From Sulfurovum sp. UBA1140 (GTDB lineage Bacteria; Campylobacterota; Campylobacteria; Campylobacterales; Sulfurovaceae), in the NCBI GenBank assembly GCA_002311915.1, contig DCAF01000038.1:1556-19048 (forward strand): a stretch of DNA of 17,493 bases, in the 5' to 3' direction. Of this stretch, positions 7,222 to 14,800 are shown piece by piece. Below the pieces are notes generated by a model. It ran no database searches. It had not been told where the DNA came from and was given only the letters and a program-made list of their open reading frames with translations. The position numbers and the translations under genes were made by a program. Numbering within the stretch: position 1 is the stretch's first letter; every line of letters begins with the position of its first letter.

Positions 7222-7234
7222 CAGACTATAAGTA
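7209..7234 (-). promoter_or_regulatory. Tandem C-box operator (OL/OR) of the restriction-modification system
   Basis: Plus strand GACTTTAAGTC (7209-7219), a TACA spacer, then GACTATAAGT (7224-7233). Read on the minus strand this is ACTTATAGTC, TGTA, GACTTAAAGTC, very close to the known GACT...AGTC C-box pairs of C.AhdI/C.Esp1396I-type systems. Relative to a start at 7186, the distal box is centred near -43 and the proximal box near -28, overlapping the -35. This is the geometry for activation from the distal site and repression from the proximal one. Confidence 0.85.
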
Positions 7235-7265
7235 GCATAAATTCATCAAGAATTAAAAATCTATT

Positions 7266-7274
7266 TGATATAAT
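7266..7274 (+). promoter_or_regulatory. Methyltransferase promoter, extended -10
   Basis: TGATATAAT is a consensus extended -10 (TGn-TATAAT) with a predicted start near 7281, giving a 5' leader of about 20 bases before the methyltransferase ATG at 7302. The -35 region is weak. It lies about 30 bp beyond the distal C-box and so does not overlap it, which fits constitutive early methylase expression. Confidence 0.6.
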
Positions 7275-7280
7275 AATAAA

Positions 7281-7294
7281 AACTCCAAGGAGTT
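7281..7294 (+). promoter_or_regulatory. Inverted repeat enclosing the methyltransferase ribosome-binding site
   Basis: AACTCCAAGGAGTT is a perfect 14-base palindrome that contains the AAGGAG Shine-Dalgarno (7287-7292), 9 bases before the ATG. In RNA, AACTC and GAGTT can pair around a CAAG loop and partly hide the ribosome site. The predicted transcription start is at its first base, so the hairpin would form the extreme 5' end of the mRNA. A regulatory role is inference. Confidence 0.45.
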
Positions 7295-7301
7295 ATTATT
7301 T

Positions 7302-8252
7302 ATGACCTCACTGTTTGAACACAAGCCTACAACCGTAGCACCAATTGAATTGTTAAATAACTTTTCTGATTTAGATAATAGAGAATTTTTAGATGAATAT
7401 AATAAAACTTTAGAAATATTGAAAAATAAAATAGGTGAACCCTATTATGCCAATAGTGGATATATTTTATATCATGCAGATAATGATGATATTCTAAAAA
7501 AATTATCAGATAATTATTTTAAAGTAGACCTTACGGTCACCTCTCCACCTTATAATATTGGTAAAGAGTATGAGAAAAATATGGATACAGAAGATTATAT
7601 AGCATGGTGTAAAACGTGGATTGATTTAATTTATCATGTAACCAATGACAATGGTTCATTCTGGTTAAATGTTGGATATTTAACCATCAAAGGTAAAGGA
7701 AAGGCTGTTCCAATTTCTTATTTATTATGGGACAAAACTGATTTTTATTTAATGCAAGAGATTGTATGGAAATATGGTGCAGGTGTTACAGCAAAGAAGT
7801 TTTTTGCTCCAAGAAATGAAAAGTTTCTCTTTTATATTAAAAACCAAAAAGATTATATTTTTAATTTAGATGCAGTACGAGATAAAAATGTCAAATATCC
7901 CAATCAAAAAAAGAATGGAAAACTAAGGTGTAATCCACTGGGCAAAAATCCAACAGATGTATGGGATTTTCCAAAAGTGACCAGTGGAAAAAATAGAAGT
8001 TCAAAGGAGCGAACTTCTCATCCTGCTCAATATCCATTGAGTGTTATTGATAGGGTTATTAAAGTCTCTTCTCATAAATATAACATTGTTCTTGACCCTT
8101 TTTCAGGTTCAGGAACAACAGGCATTGCATCGCATGGAAATCATAGAATCTATATCGGTATTGAAATAAATAAAGATTACTGTGATTTATCTATTGAGCG
8201 ATTTGAAAACTATTTAAATGAAAAAGCAGAGAAGAGTAATACCCTATTCTAA
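7302..8252 (+). CDS. Type II DNA methyltransferase, beta class (probable N4-cytosine or N6-adenine)
   Basis: The protective methylase of the system. The catalytic motif IV TSPPYNIG (80-87) comes before the SAM-binding motif I DPFSGSGTTGIA (265-276). That order defines beta-class amino-methyltransferases, and TSPPY is typical of N4-cytosine enzymes but also occurs in N6-adenine ones. Other blocks are YHADNDDIL (57-65), WLNVGY (121-126), FFAPRNEKFLFY (167-178), HPAQYPLSVIDR (240-251) and the closing YIGIEINKDYC (284-294). At 316 aa it is full length, with a target-recognition region around 185-235. It is transcribed away from the C protein and endonuclease from its own promoter, with a strong AAGGAG ribosome site. 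The gene is markedly AT-rich (for example 11 G+C in the 60 bases from 7381), unlike neighbouring cca, suggesting transfer. Sequence specificity is not readable directly; AGTACT follows only if the endonuclease assignment is right. Confidence 0.92.
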   Translation: MTSLFEHKPTTVAPIELLNNFSDLDNREFLDEYNKTLEILKNKIGEPYYANSGYILYHADNDDILKKLSDNYFKVDLTVTSPPYNIGKEYEKNMDTEDYIAWCKTWIDLIYHVTNDNGSFWLNVGYLTIKGKGKAVPISYLLWDKTDFYLMQEIVWKYGAGVTAKKFFAPRNEKFLFYIKNQKDYIFNLDAVRDKNVKYPNQKKNGKLRCNPLGKNPTDVWDFPKVTSGKNRSSKERTSHPAQYPLSVIDRVIKVSSHKYNIVLDPFSGSGTTGIASHGNHRIYIGIEINKDYCDLSIERFENYLNEKAEKSNTLF

Positions 8253-8275
8253 TATTTAAAAAAGTAACAAACAGC

Positions 8276-8281
8276 TATAAT
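8276..8281 (+). promoter_or_regulatory. Consensus -10 (TATAAT) for a probably leaderless nagA transcript
   Basis: A perfect TATAAT ends six bases before the nagA ATG at 8288, placing the expected start on or beside the initiation codon. No Shine-Dalgarno is visible between the methyltransferase stop (8252) and the ATG. The -35 at 17 bp (TATTTA) is poor. Confidence 0.45.
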
Positions 8282-8287
8282 CTTTTC

Positions 8288-9427
8288 ATGAAAAAAGTAA
8301 TCATAAATGCAAAAATTATTACCAACGGTCAGATTATCCACAATCACAATATCCTTTTTAATCGTCATATTATAAGTATCTCTAAAGAGTTGCCTTTGGA
8401 GCTAGAGGTAATTGATGCTAAAGGGGCTTATCTTAGCTCAGGATTTATTGATATTCATATTCATGGTTCAGGTGGGGCTGATGTCATGGATGCCACATCT
8501 GAAGCGTTACAAACCATCTCTAATACGCTGTTACAAACAGGAACCACCTCTTTTTTAGCCACCACCATGACCATGGCAAAGAGTGATATAGAGTTGGCAT
8601 TGGCGTGTGTTCAACTGAATAAAGACAACCTAGAGGGGGCTAAGATTTTAGGGGTGCATTTAGAGGGTCCTTTTATTAATCCTATTAAACAAGGGGCTCA
8701 AAATGCAGAGTATATTCAAAAGCCAAACCAAGAGCTACTTGAACCCTATATGGATATTATTAAAATGATAACCCTAGCCCCCGAAGTAGAAGGAGCCAAA
8801 GCAGTGCTTCTATTTTTACAAAAGTATCACCCTCATATTTTACTGAGCATTGGTCATAGCGATGCCACGTATGAGCAGACGCAAGAGAGCTTTAAAAGGG
8901 GGATTTCCCATGCAACGCATCTGTTTAATGCCATGAACCCTCTGCATCACCGAGAACCAGGTATTGTTGGGGCAGTGTTAGAGGGTGAGGCAAGTTGTGA
9001 TATTATTGCCGATTTAATCCATATTCACCCCTCTTTTTTTAATCTACTTTACAAACTTAAAAAAGATAGATTGATACTCATCACCGATGCCATGAGAGCA
9101 GGATGTATGAGGTGTGGTGAGTACAATTTAGGTGGACAGAGAGTACGCGTAAAAGATGGAGAAGCACGATTGGCTGATGGTACTTTAGCAGGAAGTGTAT
9201 TAACAATGAATAAGGCATTAAAAAACTTTTATCACCATTGTGAGATTGCATTACCTGAACTAATAGAAATGGTGACTAAAGTTCCTGCCCAACGATTGGG
9301 TTTAAAGGATAAAGGGGAACTTAAAGTAGGATTCTGTGCCGATTTGGTTCTTTTTGATAAGGAGTTCACTGTTTTAAAAACGTTTATTGATGGAGAGATA
9401 AAATATGTTCATTCCACCAATTCTTAA
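8288..9427 (+). CDS. nagA: N-acetylglucosamine-6-phosphate deacetylase
   Basis: Amidohydrolase that converts GlcNAc-6-P to GlcN-6-P and acetate in amino-sugar catabolism or cell-wall recycling. All family signatures are present: DIHIHGSGG (55-63) with metal residues His57 and His59; GVHLEGPFI (122-130) with Glu126; SIGHSDAT (187-194) with His190; HATHLFNAMNPLHHREPG (208-225) with His211; and LITDAMRAG (264-272) with catalytic Asp267. The 379-aa length matches the family. The first ATG fits the N-terminal beta strand, although no ribosome site precedes it. The 3' end overlaps cca by 23 bases. No nagB, PTS or sugar transporter gene is in the window, so the substrate source is unknown; the M15 peptidase is too far away to be operon-linked. 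Confidence 0.93.
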   Translation: MKKVIINAKIITNGQIIHNHNILFNRHIISISKELPLELEVIDAKGAYLSSGFIDIHIHGSGGADVMDATSEALQTISNTLLQTGTTSFLATTMTMAKSDIELALACVQLNKDNLEGAKILGVHLEGPFINPIKQGAQNAEYIQKPNQELLEPYMDIIKMITLAPEVEGAKAVLLFLQKYHPHILLSIGHSDATYEQTQESFKRGISHATHLFNAMNPLHHREPGIVGAVLEGEASCDIIADLIHIHPSFFNLLYKLKKDRLILITDAMRAGCMRCGEYNLGGQRVRVKDGEARLADGTLAGSVLTMNKALKNFYHHCEIALPELIEMVTKVPAQRLGLKDKGELKVGFCADLVLFDKEFTVLKTFIDGEIKYVHSTNS

Positions 9428-10778
9428 AAATATCTCTAAACGTTTAGCCACACAAAATGTCAAAGTCATTGTGGTGGGGGGGAGTGTTCGTGACCACTTT
9501 TTAAAACTGCCCATTAAAGATTATGATATTGAAGTCTATGGATTAAAGAACCTTGAAGCGTTAGAATCACTCTTAAGTGAATTTGGTTCGGTCAACCTCG
9601 TCGGCAAAAGCTTTGGAGTTTTAAAATTTATTTATGAAGGGGAGGAGTATGATTTTTCATTTCCTCGAACCGAACAGAAAACGGGCAGTGGACATCGTGG
9701 ATTTAAGGTAACATGTAATGGATTAATGAGCTTTAAAGAGGCAAGTCTGCGACGTGACTTTACCATTAATGCAATGGGGTATGATATAGAACAAGGGCTA
9801 TTTATTGACCCTCATAATGGAAAAGCCGATATAGATAGAGGTACTTTACGACATATTAACGATACCACTTTTATAGAAGACCCCCTACGAGTCTATCGAG
9901 CCATACAGTTTTGTGCTAGATTTGGTTATAGATTAGCAGAAAAAACGCATCTGCTCTGTCAAACCATGGTGAAAGAGGGTCAGTTAGAAGAGTTGGCATC
10001 GGAACGAATCTATATTGAGTTTACCAAACTGTTATTAAAATCCCCCAAACCCTCTATTGGTTTTGAACTAATGAAATCTTTAGGAGTTTTAAAATATTAT
10101 CCAGAGTTAGAAGCCCTTGTCGGTGTTCCCCAAAGTCAAATATGGCATCCTGAGGGAGATGTTTGGATACACACACTCATGGCAGTAGATAAGATGGTGC
10201 AATTAAAAAAAGGCGATGAGAAACATGACCTAAAAATGATGTTGGCGATTTTGTGTCATGATTTTGGTAAAGCAACCCACACACAGATAAGCCCCGATAA
10301 AATATCTGCCATTGGTCATGAACTAGCAGGAATTGAACCAACCAAAAAGTTTCTTTATCGTTTAACCAATAATCATGATTTTATCGCTTCTATTTTACCT
10401 TTGATAGAACATCATTTAGCACCCTCTATCTATTTTAGAGGTCAAGCTAAAGATAGTACCATACGCAGACTTTCGACTAAAGTAAATATTGAAGAGTTGG
10501 TCACCGTGGCACGAGCAGATTTCTTAGGACGTACCACCAAGGCATCACTTTTGGGAACCTATAAAGCAGGAGATTGGTTATTAGCCAAAGCCAAAAGATT
10601 AGAAGTTTATAATCTACCACCTAAAGCATTCGTTCAAGGTCGTGATTTAATTATGTTGGGATTGAAACCTTCTAAAGCATTTAAAGGAATATTAGATGAA
10701 GTCTATACATTACAGTTAGAAGGAAAAATTGTTACCAAAGATGAAGCGATGGAGTATCTAAAAATGATGCCTCGTTAA
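9405..10778 (+). CDS. cca: tRNA CCA-adding enzyme / poly(A) polymerase-family nucleotidyltransferase with HD domain
   Basis: Class II nucleotidyltransferase expected to build or repair the CCA 3' end of tRNAs. The head domain has VVGGSVRDHFL (23-33) and the catalytic carboxylates Asp39 and Asp41 in KDYDIEVYG. The neck has ASLRRDFTINAMGYDI (113-128), then EDPLRVYRAIQFCARFGY (158-175), which includes the nucleotide-selecting region. A C-terminal HD domain (about 245-420) shows His248, His256 and the His285-Asp286 pair, as in multifunctional CCA proteins with phosphatase/phosphodiesterase activity. GGAG lies 9 bases before the ATG, inside the nagA end, so the two genes are coupled. Whether it performs full CCA addition or only A or CC addition cannot be told from the sequence. 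Confidence 0.88.
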   Translation: MFIPPILKNISKRLATQNVKVIVVGGSVRDHFLKLPIKDYDIEVYGLKNLEALESLLSEFGSVNLVGKSFGVLKFIYEGEEYDFSFPRTEQKTGSGHRGFKVTCNGLMSFKEASLRRDFTINAMGYDIEQGLFIDPHNGKADIDRGTLRHINDTTFIEDPLRVYRAIQFCARFGYRLAEKTHLLCQTMVKEGQLEELASERIYIEFTKLLLKSPKPSIGFELMKSLGVLKYYPELEALVGVPQSQIWHPEGDVWIHTLMAVDKMVQLKKGDEKHDLKMMLAILCHDFGKATHTQISPDKISAIGHELAGIEPTKKFLYRLTNNHDFIASILPLIEHHLAPSIYFRGQAKDSTIRRLSTKVNIEELVTVARADFLGRTTKASLLGTYKAGDWLLAKAKRLEVYNLPPKAFVQGRDLIMLGLKPSKAFKGILDEVYTLQLEGKIVTKDEAMEYLKMMPR

Positions 10779-10788
10779 AGAGGCATCA
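10760..10788 (-). terminator. Rho-independent terminator of the secA-lolC/E operon
   Basis: Perfect 9-bp stem (10765-10773 with 10780-10788, arms TGATGCCTC/GAGGCATCA) and 6-base loop. It lies immediately beyond the permease stop and is followed on the minus strand by five T residues. On the plus strand there is no good T-run, so it mainly serves the minus operon. It overlaps the last codons and stop of cca. Confidence 0.75.
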
Positions 10789-10792
10789 ATAT

Positions 10793-12028
10793 CTATTCGT
10801 TTCTAAGTACCGTTAGTGGATCAGTAGAAGAGGCTTTACTTGCAGGGTATAATGAAGATACAATCACAATAATAAACGTTCCTGTAATAATAGAGATAAA
10901 ATCGAGTTGGGTTAAATCTATGGGTAGATTAGAAAAACCATAAACATCTTCTGCTAAAGAGATAATAGGAAAAGTGGTTAATATCCACATGCCAAAAAAT
11001 CCAAGAATCGTACCTGCAATAATTCCACTAATCCCAATAATTACCCCCAAATTAAAGAAGATGGTTTTTATCTCTTTTTTGGTCGCACCAAGCGTTCTCA
11101 TTAGAGCAATTTCACTGCGTCTGCTCATTACCGTCATAAGTAGTGAAGAGATAATATTTAATGAAGCAACCAAAATAATAAGCAGTAACACTAAAAAGAG
11201 TGTCTTTTTTTCCATCTCCATCGCTCCAAAAAAGCTAACATTTTGCTCCCACCACCCTTCAATAATAATACTTTGTGCCAGACCATTGTTGGCTAAGAAC
11301 TCTTTGATTTTATGAATATCACTCATGGCATCGGCAGAGTAGATATGTACCCCATCATAAACACTCTTTTGACGTTTTAAAATCTTTTGAAACGCCTCGT
11401 GGGTGGTGTACATAATCGCTTTATCATAAGCTTTAAGCCCAGAGTTAAAGGTGCTATCAATAATGAATCGTTTCTGCAAAGGCATGGTTCCAAAACCTAT
11501 CGCTTGTTGTTCCGAGAAGTAGAGGGTCAGTTTTTGACTCTTCATTACGCCCATTTCACTAGCAAGTGTAGCACCTGTAATCACCTTATATTTACTCTTT
11601 ATTGATAGAGATGTATCTAAGGCTATTGCAAAGACCTCATTAATTTTAGCCTCTTGAGTAAAATCAACGCCATAAAGAATAGAACCGTTGACATTAGAAC
11701 CACTTTTACTAATGACTTGTGTGGTGTAATAGGGGCTAAGTACAATATTGGGAAACTCTTTTTTCAACTCGTTGATAAGACCATCATTAATGGTTCCATA
11801 TGCCATAGGAATAAGAGTAAGGGGGTAGTTCATAACAAAGAGTCGTTTTTTAAACTCCTCTTGTGTACCATGCATAATGCCCATGGCAAGCATTAGAACC
11901 ATCACACCCGCGGCAATACCTAAAAAGGCAAGTAGAGAAGAGATAAAGATAAAAGGATTATCTTTATCGTACTTAAGGTAATGTCTAATTATTTTATTAA
12001 TAAAAGCTCGGTTAGTTTTCATTGCCAT
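10793..12028 (-). CDS. ABC transporter permease of the LolC/LolE lipoprotein-release family
   Basis: Inner-membrane subunit predicted to extract outer-membrane lipoproteins and hand them to LolA, powered by a LolD ATPase not in this window. The FtsX/MacB topology is clear. TM1 is at about 25-51, followed by a large periplasmic domain (about 52-275). Three C-terminal helices (277-300, 325-352, 376-395) follow, with the cytoplasmic SRRSEIALMRTLGATKKEI loop that couples to the ATPase after TM2 and the terminal YPASKASSTDPLTVLRNE. The 411-aa length is typical. The ATG at 12028 overlaps the secA stop (TAATG); a second ATG two codons on is equally possible. Linkage to secA matches my memory of C. 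jejuni. Whether it acts as a LolC, a LolE or a homodimeric LolF-like permease is unclear. Confidence 0.85.
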   Translation of the reverse strand: MAMKTNRAFINKIIRHYLKYDKDNPFIFISSLLAFLGIAAGVMVLMLAMGIMHGTQEEFKKRLFVMNYPLTLIPMAYGTINDGLINELKKEFPNIVLSPYYTTQVISKSGSNVNGSILYGVDFTQEAKINEVFAIALDTSLSIKSKYKVITGATLASEMGVMKSQKLTLYFSEQQAIGFGTMPLQKRFIIDSTFNSGLKAYDKAIMYTTHEAFQKILKRQKSVYDGVHIYSADAMSDIHKIKEFLANNGLAQSIIIEGWWEQNVSFFGAMEMEKKTLFLVLLLIILVASLNIISSLLMTVMSRRSEIALMRTLGATKKEIKTIFFNLGVIIGISGIIAGTILGFFGMWILTTFPIISLAEDVYGFSNLPIDLTQLDFISIITGTFIIVIVSSLYPASKASSTDPLTVLRNE

Positions 12029-14664
12029 TACGCAAGAAGTCCTTTTTTAGGTCCACTTTGACCACAACACTGCTTATATTTTTGACCACTTCCACAAGGA
12101 CAAGGGTCATTTCTTTTTGGCTTTTTTTCTGCTCGTAACGGTTTATTAGCAAGTATATCACCCTCTTCAAAGTCAGCCTCTACCATTTCGGTTTCATTGG
12201 TGACGGCTTTATCTAAATCAGATTGAAGCTCATCACGAATCGCATCCATTTTTCTCTGCTCTTCTTCAGGTGATTCAAAGTTAAATTGTACCAATTCAAG
12301 CACTTGAATCGCTTCATGTTTAATACGTTCAATCAGTTGTATAAAGAGATTATAACTGTCTTTTTTATATTCAGTAAGTGGGTCTTTTTGATTGTAGCCT
12401 CTTAGACCAATACCTGTTTTAAGCACATCCATCTCATAAAGATGATCTCGCCATTGAGGATCAAGCACTTGCAAATAGAGTACCCGTTGAACTTCACTTC
12501 GCTGTTCGTCTGTCAGTGGTTCCATTTTGGTCTCGAAGCTTTGGGTTAAAATATCCAGTAACATGCTTTGAATCTCTTCATACTCTTTGCCTTCAAAGAG
12601 TGTAACTTCTGTCTCCATATTTACTTTATCACGTAGTAGTTGAGTTAGTTTAGCAATATCATAATCTTCTGTTGCTGCCCCATCGTACATCTCACATTCG
12701 CTCATAATGTAATGAACATACTCCACACGATTTTCTCTAATTTTAGAGTCAATATCATATTCGGGATCAAGCAGTTGATTTCTAAATTTATAGATGGCTT
12801 TTCTCTGCTCATTAGCAATATCATCATACTCTAAGATATGTTTTCGTGACTCATAGTGCATGTTCTCTACTTTGGTCTGTGCCTTCTCTACTGAACGGGT
12901 TACAATTCTAGAATCAATATACTCACCCTCTTCAACACCCAATTTATTCATAATATTACGAATTTTCTCTCCACCAAAGATACGCAGAAGATTGTCATCT
13001 AAACTTAGATAAAACTGTGAAGCCCCTGGATCACCTTGACGACCTGAACGACCCCGAAGTTGATTATCAATTCGTCTACTCTCGTGTCGTTCGGTTCCTA
13101 AAATATAAAGCCCACCAAGCTTTTTAATCTCGTTGGTAAGTTTAATATCAACCCCACGCCCTGCCATGTTGGTAGCAACCGTAACTGCACCTTTTTTACC
13201 CGCTTCAGCAATAATGGTTGCCTCATGTAGGTGATTTTTAGCATTCAGTGTGTTGTGTGGAATTTTAGCCTTTTTAAGTCGCTCATGAACCAATTCAGAC
13301 TTTTCAATCGAAGCCGTACCAATAAGTACAGGTTGTCCTGCTTCATGAAGCTCTTTAACTTTTCTAGCAACGGCATCGAGCTTTTCTCGTTCTGTATTAT
13401 AAATAAGGTCATTTCTATCATCTCGAATCAGTGGAAGGTTGGTAGGAATTGAGATAACTTCGAGTCCATAAATTTCTGAAAACTCGGTTGCTTCTGTCTG
13501 AGCCGTACCTGTCATTCCTGATAACTTTCCATACGCACGGAAATAATTTTGATAGGTAATCTCTGCGAGTGTTTGAGACTCCTCTTTTATTTCGACACCC
13601 TCTTTAGCTTCAATCGCTTGGTGCAACCCTTCAGAGAATCTTCGCCCCTCAGAGAGTCTTCCTGTAAACTCATCAACAATGATAATTTCACCATTTTGTG
13701 ATACATAATCAATATCTTTAACAAAAATATAGTGGGCTTTCATCGCTTGGTCAAGATGGTGAGCAAGTGTGGCATGTTCTAAATCATAAAGATTTTCTAC
13801 CTCAAAAAGAACTTGAGCCTTCTCTAGTCCATCTTCAGTCATTACTACCTGTCGGTTTTTTTCATCAACATAAAAATCACCTGTGGTCTCTTCAGGTTCT
13901 CCTGCTTTGGTCTCTAGTTTTTCACCCTTTTCCATCTTTTGAGAAATCTCATTAGCTTGATCATAGTGAACCACATCTCGTTGAATAGGTCCAGAGATAA
14001 TTAATGGAGTTCTGGCTTCATCAATTAAAATAGAGTCAACCTCATCAATAATCGCAAAAGCATGTCCTCGTTGAACCTTCTCTTCGGAACGGGTTTTCAT
14101 GTTATCTCGCAGATAATCGAACCCATACTCATTATTCGTTCCATAAGTAATGTCTGCATCATACTGAGCTTTTTTAGTCATCTCATCAGGAATATTATCG
14201 GTCAGACAGCCAACCGAGTAGCCTAAGAAGTTATAGAGTACACCCATCTCATCGGCATCTCTTTGTGCTAGGTAATCATTGACCGTTACAATATGTACCC
14301 CTTTTCCCTGCATCGCATTAAGCACGACAGTAAGGGTTGCTACCAGTGTTTTACCCTCACCTGTTTTCATCTCTGCAATAGAGTTGTCATGCAGAACCAT
14401 ACCACCAACCAATTGAACATCAAAGTGACGCATACCTAGAACCCGTTTACTGGCTTCTCGGGTAATGGCAAATGAGTCATTAAGTACATCATCTAAACTC
14501 TTCTCTTCTGCAATAACAGAAGCTTTGAGTTTATTAAATGCCTCTTTTAGCTCATCATCTGAAAGCTCTTCATACTGTTTCTCTAGTACATTTATTTTTT
14601 TTGCTCTTTTTAAATAACCTTTGACAATCCTGTCATTTTTTGAACCAAATATCATCTTTAGCAT
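12028..14664 (-). CDS. secA: Preprotein translocase ATPase SecA
   Basis: Motor ATPase pushing unfolded preproteins through SecYEG. NBD1 has the Walker A region EMKTGEGKT (98-106) and the DEVD box (207-210) followed by SILIDEARTPLIISGP. The preprotein-crosslinking region lies between about 225 and 370. NBD2 contains TNMAGRGVDIKL and the GRSGRQGDPG motif, and a helical scaffold/wing follows. The C-terminus has the zinc-binding tail DPCPCGSGQKYKQCC (about 853-867), where Cys855, Cys857 and Cys866/867 bind zinc and SecB or lipid. Length (878 aa) is normal. The start at MLKMIFGSK fits the family N-terminus, with an AGG about 11 bases upstream. First gene of a two-gene operon with the Lol permease. 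Confidence 0.97.
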   Translation of the reverse strand: MLKMIFGSKNDRIVKGYLKRAKKINVLEKQYEELSDDELKEAFNKLKASVIAEEKSLDDVLNDSFAITREASKRVLGMRHFDVQLVGGMVLHDNSIAEMKTGEGKTLVATLTVVLNAMQGKGVHIVTVNDYLAQRDADEMGVLYNFLGYSVGCLTDNIPDEMTKKAQYDADITYGTNNEYGFDYLRDNMKTRSEEKVQRGHAFAIIDEVDSILIDEARTPLIISGPIQRDVVHYDQANEISQKMEKGEKLETKAGEPEETTGDFYVDEKNRQVVMTEDGLEKAQVLFEVENLYDLEHATLAHHLDQAMKAHYIFVKDIDYVSQNGEIIIVDEFTGRLSEGRRFSEGLHQAIEAKEGVEIKEESQTLAEITYQNYFRAYGKLSGMTGTAQTEATEFSEIYGLEVISIPTNLPLIRDDRNDLIYNTEREKLDAVARKVKELHEAGQPVLIGTASIEKSELVHERLKKAKIPHNTLNAKNHLHEATIIAEAGKKGAVTVATNMAGRGVDIKLTNEIKKLGGLYILGTERHESRRIDNQLRGRSGRQGDPGASQFYLSLDDNLLRIFGGEKIRNIMNKLGVEEGEYIDSRIVTRSVEKAQTKVENMHYESRKHILEYDDIANEQRKAIYKFRNQLLDPEYDIDSKIRENRVEYVHYIMSECEMYDGAATEDYDIAKLTQLLRDKVNMETEVTLFEGKEYEEIQSMLLDILTQSFETKMEPLTDEQRSEVQRVLYLQVLDPQWRDHLYEMDVLKTGIGLRGYNQKDPLTEYKKDSYNLFIQLIERIKHEAIQVLELVQFNFESPEEEQRKMDAIRDELQSDLDKAVTNETEMVEADFEEGDILANKPLRAEKKPKRNDPCPCGSGQKYKQCCGQSGPKKGLLA

Positions 14665-14695
14665 TTATATATAACCTATTATTAAAATTACGATG

Positions 14696-14706
14696 ATTTT
14701 ATCTAA
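14696..14706 (-). promoter_or_regulatory. secA promoter -10 region
   Basis: The minus strand reads TTAGATAAAAT, with TAAAAT as the -10, predicting a leader of about 25 bases before the secA ATG. No -35 at standard spacing. The same 11-mer occurs in the divergent promoter at 14784-14794. The 136-bp intergenic region contains nothing else recognisable beyond these two promoters and T-rich tracts. Confidence 0.4.
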
Positions 14707-14783
14707 TTTTTGTGTAAAGGTCGTTTAGAAACTAAAAGTTTTCTAAAGCCAAGCTTCAAAATTTTGTTACAATTTTATTTTTT

Positions 14784-14794
14784 TTAGATAAAAT
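14784..14794 (+). promoter_or_regulatory. bat operon promoter -10 region, probably leaderless
   Basis: TTAGATAAAAT preceded by a run of T residues (14778-14785), the T-rich upstream pattern common in Campylobacterota sigma-70 promoters. TAAAAT ends six bases before the ATG at 14801, and no Shine-Dalgarno is present, so the transcript is probably leaderless. TTACAA lies 16 bp upstream as a weak -35. Confidence 0.45.
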
Positions 14795-14800
14795 AAACAG

